DNA from: Microbulbifer variabilis ATCC 700307
GTDB lineage: Bacteria; Pseudomonadota; Gammaproteobacteria; Pseudomonadales; Cellvibrionaceae
Assembly: GCF_000380565.1 (NCBI RefSeq)
Contig: NZ_AQYJ01000029.1
Location: 1-64,000, forward strand
Direction: 5' to 3'
Length of the DNA stretch: 64,000 nucleotides
In this document: piece after piece, positions 24,099-33,111 of the stretch
Position numbering within the stretch: position 1 is the first letter of the stretch
Layout: each line of letters starts with the position of its first letter
The notes under the pieces: model-generated
The model's input: the letters and a program-made list of their open reading frames with translations, nothing else
The model's database searches: none
What the model was told of the DNA's origin: nothing
Program-made: the position numbers and the translations under genes

Positions 24099-26084
24099 TT
24101 AGCTGCGGTTTTTGCCCAGGTTGCGGATGGCGAATCTTGCCGGGTGCAGGGCTTTAACCAGGTCTGCTTTGGCCGGTAGGGGCTCGCCCAAGATCCAGGC
24201 AGTAAGTATTTCTGCGGTTAATGGGGCATAAGTAAATCCGCGGGAGCCCAATCCGCCCATGACATATAAACCGGGCTGGTAACTGGCCTGCTTATCGATA
24301 AGTAGTTTACGGTTTTTACGCAGGTCACTGTAAGTATTCTCAAGTGAATCCCATTTGGGTAGCGGGCCCGCCAGGGGCAGGTAGTCTGGCGTAGCGGCAC
24401 GCAGGGCGGCGCGGCCAGTAAGGGTCTGGCCTGAAAATTCTTGAGCGACTCCGGGCAACAGCCCGGCCAAGGTCTCCAGGTTTTCCCGGTGTTCGCTATC
24501 TCGCAGATCTATAGCGGTCTCCTTGAGCTTGAATGTTGCCCCAAAGCTCTGGCGGCCTTCATATGTGGGGGTGATGTAACCCTCGCCGCAAAGGGCCATT
24601 TTGAGCTTTGCAGAGCCAGTTGTAGCCAGTGCTCGGGATACCTGGCCTCGTATGGGTCTCAGTGGCAAGGCGGTAGCTGGGGCGAAACTGAGAATATCAT
24701 TGGCCCCACAGAGCACCACAATGTCGGTTTCAATTTTTTCACTGCCAGCTTGCAGTAGCCAACTGCCACCTGAGTGCTCCAGCAGATCAATATTGCTGGT
24801 GTGACGCCTTTCAATATTTTTGTGCTCCAGTAGGGCGCTGCAGACTTTCTGCGGTTCCAGCCAGCCTGCGTCAGGGAAATAGAGCCCCGAGAAAGGCAGG
24901 CGAACGCCAGCCAGCTCACTGGCCTCGGTTGAGGTTACAGCTCGTGCCACCATTTGCCCCGGATATAATGCCAAGGATGCGGCAATTTGAGACTGGAGCA
25001 GTTGCTCTTTTTCGGTCTGGGCTAATTGCAGCAGGCCGCTGAAATGCGCTACCTGAGGGCAGTGCTGGCGATAGTAGCGCTGGGCGAACATCAGGGCGTG
25101 CAGGTTGAAGTCGCCATTTGGTCCTGGCTTGGGGGAGAGCTTTCCGTAGAGAATGCCTTGGTTGTTGCCTGAGCCACCGCTGCCGGGGGAGTCTCCTCGT
25201 TCAAAGACCCGTACTTGAACTCCACGTTCCGCCAAGGCCCTGGCAATAGTAGCGCCGGAGATTCCACCGCCAATAATGGCAGCAGTTTGAGGGCGTTTGG
25301 GGGCCGCTGTCGGCAGGTGCCAGGGGGTCGCGCTGACCCCGCTGGAGTAGAGCTCCTCGAGCGAGCCGCTCAACATCTCCCGCTTGCGGCCAAATCCGGG
25401 CACTTTGTGCAGCTTAAAGCCAGCGTCACGGAGCCCGCGCTTAACCAACCCTGCACAGGTGAAAGTGGCAAAGGTAGCGTCGGGTTTACTCAGGGAGGCC
25501 ATAGCCGTAAACAATTGCGGCGTCCACATATCCGGATTTTTGGCTGGAGCAAAGCCATCCAGGAACCATGCATCCACCACCCGGTCACGGGACTCCTGTT
25601 GCAGGTGTAAGTTACTTAAGGCTTCACTGGCTTCCCCGATAATCAGGGTCAGGTTGACCTGGCCGAACTGCAGTCGATGCACGCCCTCAGCCAGCAGGGG
25701 CGGGTAGTTGCTGATCAGTTGTTGGCAAAACGGTTGAAGTTGGGGCCAGAGCTCCAGGGCGCGGCTCAAGTCCTGCGGTCGCAGTGGAAACTTTTCCACG
25801 GATATAAAGTGCAGATGTGCGCTTTGGGGCGCAATTTTCTGCCACAACTCCCAAGCGGCCAGGAAGTTAAGGCCGGTGCCAAAACCGGTTTCGCCGATAG
25901 TAAAGGTGCCGTTTTCTGGCAGGTCTGCCCAGCGCTCCGTCAGGGAGTTTTGCTGTAGGAATACGTAACGTGTCTCTTCCAGTCCAGAGGCGGTAGAGAA
26001 ATAAATATCGTCGTAGGCTCGGGACAAGGGTTGACCATCTTCGCGCCAATCGATATCCGCGTGCTTATTGCTGGGTTCTCTCAC
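24099..26084 (-). CDS. mnmC: Bifunctional tRNA mnm5s2U34 enzyme MnmC
   Basis: MnmC finishes 5-methylaminomethyl-2-thiouridine at the tRNA wobble position: the C-terminal FAD domain removes carboxymethyl and the N-terminal domain methylates with SAM. Both domains are present: N-terminal methyltransferase (GETGFGTGLNFLAAW; DAWFLDGFAPAKNPDMW) and C-terminal oxidase (IIGGGISGATIARALAERG; YVMGGLGSRGFTYAPLTAE). I favour GTG 26084, which has GACGGAAG upstream and avoids overlapping the flavodoxin stop; ATG 26120 is the longer alternative. It follows the flavodoxin gene closely. Confidence 0.93.
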   Translation of the reverse strand: MREPSNKHADIDWREDGQPLSRAYDDIYFSTASGLEETRYVFLQQNSLTERWADLPENGTFTIGETGFGTGLNFLAAWELWQKIAPQSAHLHFISVEKFPLRPQDLSRALELWPQLQPFCQQLISNYPPLLAEGVHRLQFGQVNLTLIIGEASEALSNLHLQQESRDRVVDAWFLDGFAPAKNPDMWTPQLFTAMASLSKPDATFATFTCAGLVKRGLRDAGFKLHKVPGFGRKREMLSGSLEELYSSGVSATPWHLPTAAPKRPQTAAIIGGGISGATIARALAERGVQVRVFERGDSPGSGGSGNNQGILYGKLSPKPGPNGDFNLHALMFAQRYYRQHCPQVAHFSGLLQLAQTEKEQLLQSQIAASLALYPGQMVARAVTSTEASELAGVRLPFSGLYFPDAGWLEPQKVCSALLEHKNIERRHTSNIDLLEHSGGSWLLQAGSEKIETDIVVLCGANDILSFAPATALPLRPIRGQVSRALATTGSAKLKMALCGEGYITPTYEGRQSFGATFKLKETAIDLRDSEHRENLETLAGLLPGVAQEFSGQTLTGRAALRAATPDYLPLAGPLPKWDSLENTYSDLRKNRKLLIDKQASYQPGLYVMGGLGSRGFTYAPLTAEILTAWILGEPLPAKADLVKALHPARFAIRNLGKNRS

Positions 26085-26097
26085 AATTGTGCTTCCG

Positions 26098-26637
26098 TCA
26101 GGCCTCGTCTCGCAGGCCAAACTCGCGCATTACCTGATCGCACCAGCGCTGGATACGCTCTTCACTGAGGTCGAATTCATTTTCCTCATCGAGAGCGAGG
26201 CCAACAAACTGGCTGCCATCGGAAGTAAGGCCTTTGGACTCCTCAAACTCATAGCCCTCTGCGGGCCAGTAGCCCACTATACGGGCTCCACAAGCCTGCA
26301 ATTGAGCGTGCAGGTAACCTAGAGCGTCTTGAAACCACTGGGGGTAGCCTTCCTGGTCGCCAAGGCCGAACAGGGCTGCAGTTTTGCCGTGTAAGTCCAG
26401 TTGCGCCAGGTCATCCCAGATATTTTCCCAATCTTCCTGTAACTCGCCATAGTCCCAGGTAGGTATACCGAGCAGCAGGAAGTCATAATCCTCAGCCTGG
26501 GCGATATCCACTTCAGCCACATTGTGTATGTCTATCCACTGGGTCCCGATACATTGGCGGATTTTCTCTGCGGCCATTTCCGTGTAGCAGGTGCTGGAGC
26601 CGTAAAAGAGCCCTATTGGGGCTTGAGAATTTTGCAT
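26098..26637 (-). CDS. Flavodoxin (FldB-like)
   Basis: A 179-residue electron carrier. FMN phosphate loop GLFYGSSTCYTEMAA (residues 9-23), second FMN loop LLLGIPTWDYGELQEDW, and third loop LFGLGDQEGYPQWF are all visible. The insertion typical of long-chain flavodoxins is present, and wording resembles FldB. It supplies electrons to reductive enzymes such as those in isoprenoid, biotin or methionine pathways in other bacteria. It is downstream of trmL and upstream of mnmC. Confidence 0.9.
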   Translation of the reverse strand: MQNSQAPIGLFYGSSTCYTEMAAEKIRQCIGTQWIDIHNVAEVDIAQAEDYDFLLLGIPTWDYGELQEDWENIWDDLAQLDLHGKTAALFGLGDQEGYPQWFQDALGYLHAQLQACGARIVGYWPAEGYEFEESKGLTSDGSQFVGLALDEENEFDLSEERIQRWCDQVMREFGLRDEA

Positions 26638-26654
26638 AACAAGTGAAATTCTTA

Positions 26655-27125
26655 CTACTGGGTGAGGGCGCCACTAAAGTCCAACTGCCGCCAGGCTTCG
26701 TAGATGACGATGGCGGCGGCATTGGATAGGTTAATACTGCGGCTCTCCGCACGCATCGGGATACGCAGGGTGTTTTGGTGGCCTACTTCCTGCAGAAATT
26801 CCGCCGGCAGCCCCCGGGTCTCGGGGCCGAAGACGATAGCGTCGCCGTCATGATACGCCACAGAAGTATGGCTATGACTGCCTTTGGTGGACAGGGCCAA
26901 TACCCGGGCCGGTTTTTCGCTGTCGAGAAAAGTCTGCCAGTCCTGGTGGCGAACTACACGGCTGTATTCACTGTAATCGAGCCCGGCGCGGCGCAGGCGT
27001 TTATCGTCCATATCGAAGCCGAGGGGCTCAATCAGGTGCAGCTCGGCGCCGGTATTGGCGCAGAGGCGAATAATATTACCGGTGTTGGGGGCAATTTCAG
27101 GTTGGTACAGAACAATCTTGAACAT
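26655..27125 (-). CDS. trmL: tRNA (cytidine/uridine-2'-O-)-methyltransferase TrmL
   Basis: TrmL methylates the wobble ribose of tRNA-Leu isoacceptors. The 156-residue SPOUT protein starts at ATG 27125 (MFKIVLYQPEIAPNTGNI), giving the normal family length. Trefoil-knot motifs are clear: NTGNIIRLCANTG, VFGPETRGLP and SINLSNAAAIVIYEA. It lies between gcvR-like and flavodoxin genes on the same strand. Confidence 0.95.
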   Translation of the reverse strand: MFKIVLYQPEIAPNTGNIIRLCANTGAELHLIEPLGFDMDDKRLRRAGLDYSEYSRVVRHQDWQTFLDSEKPARVLALSTKGSHSHTSVAYHDGDAIVFGPETRGLPAEFLQEVGHQNTLRIPMRAESRSINLSNAAAIVIYEAWRQLDFSGALTQ

Positions 27126-27219
27126 TCGCTGGGAGTCGCCTGTGGTGGCGCTATATGGCTTGGCTGAATTGAGCTGGGCGGAAGTGCCCAGCTTTGCATG
27201 GCTGCGGATTATTCCACAA

Positions 27220-27750
27220 TTAGATGGGGGTGGCGATCTCCTCGCAGTCGATTTCCACACCCAGTTCGTTGGCAATCTGGTCGAGTTCATCGCGCAGGCC
27301 ATCGAGATCTATATTCTCGTCCACACTGATGGTGCATTCGGCGGTGAATAGGGGCTCGCCACTCCAGGGTGTGCTGCTGTAGATGGTCTCCAGCTGTTCC
27401 ATATTGATATGGTGGGCAGTGAGCGCACGGGAGATTTCTCGAACTATGCCTGGACGGTCATTGCCTACCAGCTTTAGGGTAAGGGTCTGCTGTGGGGAGG
27501 TTGAAACGGCCACGGCATCTTCGATTACCAGGTTGTATCCGTCGTCGGCCAGTTTGGCGAGGGCATCTTTCATGGGTTGGCTTTTGTCACCGGGTACGGC
27601 GACACGCAGAATACCGGCAAACTTTCCTGCGAAGTGCGCCATATGGCTATCTTCCCAGTTGCCGCCGTTATCAGCAATGGCTGTCGAAAGCTTCTCTACA
27701 ACACCGGGCTTGTCGTCACAGATCATAGAGATAACGAGATGCTGTTGCAT
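27220..27750 (-). CDS. ACT-domain protein, GcvR-like
   Basis: A 176-residue protein made of two ACT domains (about residues 3-80 and 88-172; DKPGVVEKLS and DRPGIVREIS openings), the layout of GcvR, which in E. coli antagonises GcvA in control of the glycine cleavage system. I chose ATG 27750 with AAGGAA upstream. No gcv gene is nearby, so the role here is inferred from the family only. Confidence 0.8.
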   Translation of the reverse strand: MQQHLVISMICDDKPGVVEKLSTAIADNGGNWEDSHMAHFAGKFAGILRVAVPGDKSQPMKDALAKLADDGYNLVIEDAVAVSTSPQQTLTLKLVGNDRPGIVREISRALTAHHINMEQLETIYSSTPWSGEPLFTAECTISVDENIDLDGLRDELDQIANELGVEIDCEEIATPI

Positions 27751-27880
27751 GTAATATTCCTTTACTTCACTAGAGACCAATAGAAAGCATTGTAATAGGA
27801 TCTCGTCGGATAACTCTATCGGTCAATCTCAAAGCCATTATCTTTCACGCCCGTACCGGGTAACTTGCGAGGGACTGTCG

Positions 27881-28180
27881 ATGAAGGTACTTGCCGATTT
27901 ATGTGTGATTCCCATGGGTGTAGGGGTGTCCGTAAGTAAGTATGTTGCAGAGTGCGAGAAAGCGTTGGCGGAAGCCGGGCTTACTCACCATTTACATGCT
28001 TACGGCACCAACATAGAGGGGGAGTGGGATGAGGTGATGGCGGCAGTGAAAGCCTGTCATGAGCGGGTGCATGCAATGGGTGCTGAGCGCATCACCACCA
28101 GCCTGAAATTGGGAACTCGTGTAGACCGTGACCAGTCATTACAGGATAAGATCGACAGTGTGCGATCGAAGCTGGATTAA
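27881..28180 (+). CDS. MTH1187/YkoF-like thiamine-binding protein
   Basis: A 99-residue protein with family wording: LCVIPMGVGVSVSKYVAE, YGTNIEGEWDEVM and ITTSLKLGTRVD. These small ferredoxin-like proteins bind thiamine or related ligands, and may buffer or deliver them. I see no TPP riboswitch upstream. The following exported methyltransferase begins 22 bases after the stop and may be co-transcribed. Confidence 0.85.
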   Translation: MKVLADLCVIPMGVGVSVSKYVAECEKALAEAGLTHHLHAYGTNIEGEWDEVMAAVKACHERVHAMGAERITTSLKLGTRVDRDQSLQDKIDSVRSKLD

Positions 28181-28202
28181 CGATAACAAAACAGGAACGA
28201 TT

Positions 28203-29015
28203 ATGACGATCAATATCAAGAAATCTCTGGTAGCGCTAGCTGGTGCTCTGGCCCTGGCCACTGGCGCGCAGGCTGCCGACTTGAGTTCGGTAATCAAGGG
28301 AGACCAGCGCAGCAAGGAGTACGCCGCTCGTGACCAGTACCGCAATCCCGCAGAAACCCTCAAGTTTATGGGAATTGAGCCGGATATGACCGTTGTGGAG
28401 ATTACTCCCGGAGGCGGTTGGTATACGGAAATTCTCGGCCCCTACCTGAGTGAGAAGGGTAAGCTCTATGCGGCACACTTTCCTGAAGACAGTGAGTCTG
28501 CTTATTATCAGCGCTCCCTGAAGAACTTTAAGGAAAAGCTCGCAGGTAATGAAAAAGCCTACAAAAACGTAGTTATTACTGAGTTCTCACCCCAGACTGG
28601 CCGTGAAGTTGCACCTGCCGGCAGTGCTGATGCCGTAGTGACCTTCCGCAATGTACACAACTGGATGTACCGCGATTATCAGGATAAAGCGTTTGCTAGC
28701 TTTTTCGCTGCCCTAAAGCCTGGCGGCATCCTGGGTGTGGTTGAGCATCGCGCCAAACCTGGTACCAGCATGGAAGATATGATTAAGAGTGGTTATGTCA
28801 CCCAGGAGTACGTAATTGAAGTCGCTAAGAAAGCGGGTTTCGAGCTGGAGGAAGCCAGTGAGGTGAATGCCAACCCGAAAGATACTGCCAAGCACCCGAA
28901 AGGGGTTTGGACCCTGCCGCCCTCGCTGCGCCTGGGGGATGAGGATAAGGATAAGTACCTGGCCATTGGTGAGAGCGACCGCATGACCCTGCGCTTCCGC
29001 AAGCCAAAGTCTTAA
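28203..29015 (+). CDS. Exported class I SAM-dependent methyltransferase-like protein
   Basis: A 270-residue protein from ATG 28203. It has a signal peptide (MTINIKKSLVALAGALALA, cleavage near AQA), which is surprising for a SAM enzyme. After it comes a Rossmann methyltransferase core: VVEITPGGGWYTEILGPYL (SAM glycine motif), ADAVVTFRNVHNW, and FFAALKPGGILGVVEH. Related periplasmic methyltransferase-like proteins are known in proteobacteria without assigned function. SAM is not normally in the periplasm, so it may have changed role. Ends before a hairpin. Confidence 0.8.
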   Translation: MTINIKKSLVALAGALALATGAQAADLSSVIKGDQRSKEYAARDQYRNPAETLKFMGIEPDMTVVEITPGGGWYTEILGPYLSEKGKLYAAHFPEDSESAYYQRSLKNFKEKLAGNEKAYKNVVITEFSPQTGREVAPAGSADAVVTFRNVHNWMYRDYQDKAFASFFAALKPGGILGVVEHRAKPGTSMEDMIKSGYVTQEYVIEVAKKAGFELEEASEVNANPKDTAKHPKGVWTLPPSLRLGDEDKDKYLAIGESDRMTLRFRKPKS

Positions 29016-29049
29016 GCCACAATCCCACCTCGCTGATATCGTCAATATT

Positions 29050-29071
29050 GGGAGCGGCATTTGCCGCTCCC
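29050..29071 (+). terminator. Hairpin after the methyltransferase gene
   Basis: A perfect 10-bp stem GGGAGCGGCA / TGCCGCTCCC with a 2-base loop but no T run, so termination may be weak or Rho-linked. Confidence 0.5.
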
Positions 29072-29094
29072 ATCTCACCCTATCTGATAGTTGT

Positions 29095-29319
29095 ATGATC
29101 ATTCCCTATGAACAGCTGGATGCCAGCACCCTGCAGAACTTGTTGGAAGAATACGCCACCCGAGAAGGCACCGAATATGGTGAGAGCGAAGTGGAATTAC
29201 CGGAGAAGGTTGCGAGCTTACGCCGACAGCTTCAGTCCGGTGAGGTAGTCATCTGGTTTGAACCGGGTGAGGAGAGCGTCAACCTGGTGCTCGCCCAGGA
29301 TCTGCCCACCGATGTCTGA
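29095..29319 (+). CDS. YheU family protein
   Basis: A 74-residue acidic protein beginning MIIPYEQLDASTLQNLLEEY, with the family motif EYATREGTEYGE and VIWFEPGEESVNL. Function is unknown. Its TGA overlaps the ATG of the next gene, so it is translationally coupled to the hydrolase; yheU is also next to a hydrolase gene in E. coli, in agreement. Confidence 0.88.
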   Translation: MIIPYEQLDASTLQNLLEEYATREGTEYGESEVELPEKVASLRRQLQSGEVVIWFEPGEESVNLVLAQDLPTDV

Positions 29320-29950
29320 TTACCTGATAGATAGCCCCCAGTCACCCAAAGCCCGCTTTCTGTTTGCCCACGGTGCTGGCGCGCCCATGGATAGCGAATT
29401 TATGCAGGCTCTTTCCCATGGGTTGTGTGGACAGGGTGTAGAGGTGATTCGCTTCGAGTTTCCCTATATGGCCCAACGTCGCACCGGTGGCAGTAAGCGC
29501 CCGCCTAACACCATGCCCCAGCTCGAGGAGTGTTTTCGCGAGCAGATTGCGCATTTTTCGGGAGGTTTTCCCTTATTTATTGGTGGCAAGTCCATGGGGG
29601 GGCGGGTGGCGAGCCTGCTTGCTGATGAAAGCTTTGCCGAGAGTTTGATTGCAGGAGTTGTCTGCCTGGGCTATCCGTTCCATCCTCAGGGCAAACCGGA
29701 CAAGCTGCGCACTGAGCATTTACAGGCGATCTCCTGCCCGACGCTCATCGTTCAGGGGGATAGAGACCCTCTAGGCAACCGTGTAGAAGTCGACACTTAC
29801 GGATTAGCAGATACTATCGAAGTTGAGTGGCTGGAGGATGGTGATCACGACTTTAAGCCCCGCCGTGCCAGTGGTTTTACGCATGCAGGGCATTGGCAGT
29901 CTGCGGTGGAAATAGCGGCGCAATTTATGCTGCGGTCTCAAGGACGATAA
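29312..29950 (+). CDS. Alpha/beta-hydrolase family protein (KANL3/Tex30-like)
   Basis: A 212-residue protein from ATG 29312, overlapping the end of the YheU gene by 8 bases. Motifs: FLFAHGAGAPMDSEFM near the start (oxyanion loop), nucleophile elbow GGKSMGGR (Ser about residue 100), LIVQGDRDPLG (acid) and DGDHDFKPR (His). This is a complete Ser-Asp-His set. Substrate unknown. Confidence 0.85.
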   Translation: MSDYLIDSPQSPKARFLFAHGAGAPMDSEFMQALSHGLCGQGVEVIRFEFPYMAQRRTGGSKRPPNTMPQLEECFREQIAHFSGGFPLFIGGKSMGGRVASLLADESFAESLIAGVVCLGYPFHPQGKPDKLRTEHLQAISCPTLIVQGDRDPLGNRVEVDTYGLADTIEVEWLEDGDHDFKPRRASGFTHAGHWQSAVEIAAQFMLRSQGR

Positions 29951-30212
29951 TACGCTCTTCCTGAACCAATAAGGGGCTCAACATGGCCATTTGGGCGCGG
30001 CGCTCCTCACTAGTGTACCAGTGTTGCCAGTGCAGCTCGGATTGCCACTTCGATAGGGTGAAGCGGCGCAGGGGATTGCCCTTTTCGATATAGGTCTGCC
30101 CTTCGATAAAGCCGATGGTGCGGTAGGCACAGGTCAGTACCTTGCGTGCTGCCTCCTCATAGCTACTCTGCATTTCGGCAGCGATCTCCCGCTCAATCAA
30201 TACATAAATCAT
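29925..30212 (-). CDS. Antibiotic-biosynthesis-monooxygenase-fold (ABM-like) small protein
   Basis: A 95-residue protein (MIYVLIEREIAAEMQ) with a dimeric alpha-beta barrel look: an opening beta strand, then YEEAARKVL, GFIEGQTY and WQSELHWQHWYTSEE. This wording is typical of ABM-domain proteins, though not conclusive. The last 26 bases overlap the convergent hydrolase gene. Confidence 0.7.
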   Translation of the reverse strand: MIYVLIEREIAAEMQSSYEEAARKVLTCAYRTIGFIEGQTYIEKGNPLRRFTLSKWQSELHWQHWYTSEERRAQMAMLSPLLVQEERIIVLETAA

Positions 30213-30325
30213 TGTGTACCCAAATCGCGATAGGGCCTTAGAGGAGTTTAGTGCGTCAATCCTGGATTTAGGTGACTGCCAGTTTTCGGGTGACGAAGCC
30301 CGTTAAATTGCGCACAATTGGCTAT

Positions 30326-30556
30326 ATGAAGTTTGATCACACTCTCGACGCCCGCGGCCTCTTGTGCCCGGAGCCTGTAATGATGCTGCACTCAGCGGTG
30401 CGAAATGTCGCCGATGGGGAGGTACTGAAAATGCTTGCCACTGACCCGTCCACCCAGCGGGATGTACCTAAGTTTTGCCAATTTCTTGGCTATGAGCTGG
30501 TTCAACACGTTGAGGAGAATGACGAATTCGTTTTCTGGATTAGAAAAGGGGAATAG
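30326..30556 (+). CDS. tusA: Sulfur carrier TusA
   Basis: TusA takes persulfide sulfur from IscS and passes it to TusBCD for 2-thiouridine synthesis. The 76-residue protein has the defining CPEPVM motif (Cys about residue 14, [10 protein letters not shown]) and the typical C-terminal strand. I chose ATG 30326. MnmC in this window acts on the same tRNA position after thiolation, a functional but not positional link. Confidence 0.93.
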   Translation: MKFDHTLDARGLLCPEPVMMLHSAVRNVADGEVLKMLATDPSTQRDVPKFCQFLGYELVQHVEENDEFVFWIRKGE

Positions 30557-30656
30557 CCGGTCGAGATCTTTTGCTGCCGCCCCAGCCCATAATGGCAGGG
30601 ACGGCAACACACTCCTGGATACAATTCTCTGCCGACTAGATGGTCGGTCGAATAGA

Positions 30657-31343
30657 TTATGGCGCCGTTACCAGTGCGGCGATGGCGGCCAATGCCTCCG
30701 GGTCCTCTGATTTGATCTTGTTGGCGATATGGTGCTGGAAAAAGTAGCGAAAGCCCACGCTCTCCTGTGCGGGGTACAGGCAATGGTCACCCGGCAGTAC
30801 CGGGGTGGTCTCAACGATATCGTGGTCGATCAGCATGCCGTGGATCAAACCATCGGCGTGCAGGCGCCAGCTGATCACCTCAATTAACGTCAGGTTCTCC
30901 CGATCCTCATCCATAAATACCGCGTGGGTGCCGATGGTATCGGGGATCTCCTGCAGCACTTCTTCAGCTTTGCTGCTCTCAAACTCAAAGTATTCCGCCG
31001 CAGTCTCCAGCTCGACGACTTTGTGAATGGGTGGGTGGTGGAAGATTTCCTCAATGCCGGGATCGTAGTAGCCCTCAAAGCGTCCATCTAAAGGGTCCTT
31101 GATGTCTGGACAGGCCACTATTGAGTTTAACCAGGGAACGAGGCCTACGACCTCGCCATTTGCTTTAAGCCCCCAGCACAGCACTTTCAGACTGTAGAAG
31201 TCTGTTCCGCTGGAGTTGTTGGAGTAGAGCATTTCCAAGCCGTCGAGTTCTGGCGACAGGCGGATAAAGCGCCGGTCCGCAGAAGTCTCGATCGGCTCGC
31301 CGGTGAAGAGGTCAACCACATTGTTAATGCTGTGGTCTGTCAT
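30657..31343 (-). CDS. Conserved hypothetical protein
   Basis: A 228-residue cytoplasmic protein from ATG 31343, which has GGAGGTG just upstream. It is acidic, with no signal peptide or membrane segment. Visible landmarks are VVDLFTGEPIE at the start, CWGLKANGEVVGLVPWL, and a region SWRLHADGLIHGML that echoes it, suggesting two related halves. The C-terminus has HHIANKIKSEDPEALAAI. No family is recognised. Confidence 0.65.
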   Translation of the reverse strand: MTDHSINNVVDLFTGEPIETSADRRFIRLSPELDGLEMLYSNNSSGTDFYSLKVLCWGLKANGEVVGLVPWLNSIVACPDIKDPLDGRFEGYYDPGIEEIFHHPPIHKVVELETAAEYFEFESSKAEEVLQEIPDTIGTHAVFMDEDRENLTLIEVISWRLHADGLIHGMLIDHDIVETTPVLPGDHCLYPAQESVGFRYFFQHHIANKIKSEDPEALAAIAALVTAP

Positions 31344-31636
31344 GGAACACCTCCTGGCAGGGCCGGTTGTAAACCGTCTCCACTCAGACAAAGGTGCGAC
31401 TACCTATGCCCTATCTCTGAAGGAAGACTGAATCAGGAGGGTATTTGACTACTTTATCCCTCCTCCGGGAATTCGCTGAAAGGGCAGGTGCCCAACGCGG
31501 CATCCCTGCCAGTAAAGGTATATGTTGATTTGCGGAAATACAACCAGCGCTGTCAATTGGCTCCACTGCGGCACAGCTTTGATCGAGGCGCCTGCGTTGA
31601 TATAGTCCCCGCCTTTGCGATACCCCGGAGAACACC
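31344..31636. other. Intergenic region between divergent genes
   Basis: About 290 bases between the divergent hypothetical gene and epmC. Both promoters must lie here. I see no hairpin or conserved element. Confidence 0.4.
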
Positions 31637-32221
31637 TTGCCCGTTCCTAACCCAAAAATGGCTTCAGTTTCTACAATTTTGCCTATGGCGGATCGCATAA
31701 TTGGCGTCTTTAATCGTTGTTTTGCGGATCCAAATGGGCTCAATACCCGACTTTGTGGCGGTTTTCCTGAACCCTACTACCGCCCCGCCGCCATGAACAA
31801 GGGGGCTCACCAGGTGGAATTTACCTTGGATTATGCCGCCAGCGCCCTGCACGAAGTGGCCCATTGGTGTGTGGCCGGGGAGGCGCGCCGCCTGCTTCCT
31901 GACTATGGCTATTGGTATGAAGCGGATGGGCGCAGCCCTGAGCAGCAGGCTGAGTTTGAGCTTGTGGAGGTCAAGCCCCAGGCGCTGGAGTGGGTCTTCG
32001 CGCGCGCCTGTGGTTTCCGGTTTCGGGTCAGTGCAGACAACCTACAAAGCGGCCTGGGCCCTAGCGACACCTTCAAGAAGGCAATCTGGGAACAGGTGCA
32101 GGAGTACTGTGCCCAGGGGCCAAACGCTCGGGCGAGAACTTTTGCCCAGGCACTGGCTGAGGAGTTTGAGTGCCCGGACCCGCTCGATAAGGATGCCTAC
32201 CAATTGGTGGAGTTATCGTGA
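31637..32221 (+). CDS. epmC: Elongation factor P hydroxylase EpmC
   Basis: EpmC hydroxylates the beta-lysylated lysine of EF-P. The 194-residue product has the family motif LHEVAHWCVAGEARR, with HExxH-type metal ligands, and EAEF/ELVEVKPQALEW. I chose TTG 31637, with CGGAG 7 bases upstream; ATG 31658 is the alternative. It starts a closely packed run (epmC, xni, pdxB, NAD-kinase-like, methyltransferase), with 4-10 base overlaps. EpmA and EpmB are not in the window. Confidence 0.9.
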   Translation: MPVPNPKMASVSTILPMADRIIGVFNRCFADPNGLNTRLCGGFPEPYYRPAAMNKGAHQVEFTLDYAASALHEVAHWCVAGEARRLLPDYGYWYEADGRSPEQQAEFELVEVKPQALEWVFARACGFRFRVSADNLQSGLGPSDTFKKAIWEQVQEYCAQGPNARARTFAQALAEEFECPDPLDKDAYQLVELS

Positions 32222-33111
32222 GCAGCTATCTGATTGACGCCTCCGTCTATATTTTCCGCTATTACTTTGCGCTGCCGCCCAACTGGGAGAGCCGCAGCGG
32301 TTACTCCACTGAAGCTGTTTATGGCTTCACTAATTTCCTGCTGGATATGTTAGCGCGAGATCCGCGCCATATAGCCTGTGCTTTTGATGAGTCTCTGGGC
32401 AGTTGCTTCCGCAATGAGCTGTACCCGGACTATAAATGCAGTCGCGCTATGCCCGATGAGGCATTGGCCTTCCAGCTGGCGGCGTGCCGGGAGATGGCGG
32501 AGGCCCTGGGAATTGCCAGCTTCTCCAGTGAGCGTTATGAGGCAGACGACATTCTTGCCACCCTCACCCGAAAGCTGCGAAGGCACAAGCCGATTGTTGT
32601 GAGCCGCGACAAGGATCTGGGGCAATTGCTGGATAGGGGGGCCTCCTCCCTTTGGGACTTCGCTGCGGATCGGCATATGAATAGCGAAGCCTTGGAGCAA
32701 AAGTTTGGGGTGAAACCGGCACAGATTGCCGATTATCTGGCACTGGTAGGGGATAGCAGTGACGATATTCCCGGAATTCCAGGTGTTGGTCCCAAGACAG
32801 CGGCGCGACTACTGGAGGCTTTTGAGGGCATAGAGATGCTCCTGGTGCAGCTGGAGCAGGTGGCGTCACTACCTATTCGTGGTGCCAAGGGAATTGCCCA
32901 GCGCTTGCAGGAATTTGAAGAGCAGTTACGTCTGGCCAAGCGCCTCACCAGCCTGGAAGAGAATATCCCCCTGGGTATTGCTGTGGCAGATCTGCGTCCG
33001 CAAGTAGTGGACCTGGATCTGGCCCAGGCCCTCGCGGAAGAATTTGGTATCGGGGGCCTGAAAGGGAAGATGGTGCGGACCGTGAGCCGTATGGATGGAG
33101 AGCTTGCATGA
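32218..33111 (+). CDS. xni: Flap endonuclease Xni (exonuclease IX-like)
   Basis: A 297-residue protein of the PolA 5'-nuclease family without a polymerase domain. It starts at GTG 32218, overlapping epmC by 4 bases. Seen are YLIDASVYIFRYYFA, CAFDESLGS, the acidic cluster YEADDILATL, VVSRDKDLGQLL, and the helix-hairpin-helix VGDSSDDIPGIPGVGPKTAA. These Asp residues bind the two metals. It is probably a structure-specific nuclease in replication or repair. Confidence 0.92.
   Translation: MSSYLIDASVYIFRYYFALPPNWESRSGYSTEAVYGFTNFLLDMLARDPRHIACAFDESLGSCFRNELYPDYKCSRAMPDEALAFQLAACREMAEALGIASFSSERYEADDILATLTRKLRRHKPIVVSRDKDLGQLLDRGASSLWDFAADRHMNSEALEQKFGVKPAQIADYLALVGDSSDDIPGIPGVGPKTAARLLEAFEGIEMLLVQLEQVASLPIRGAKGIAQRLQEFEEQLRLAKRLTSLEENIPLGIAVADLRPQVVDLDLAQALAEEFGIGGLKGKMVRTVSRMDGELA

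Noticed and set aside
27881..28180. TPP riboswitch before the thiamine-binding gene
   Set aside because: I looked for CTGAGA and the other conserved THI-box pieces upstream of 27881 and did not find them.
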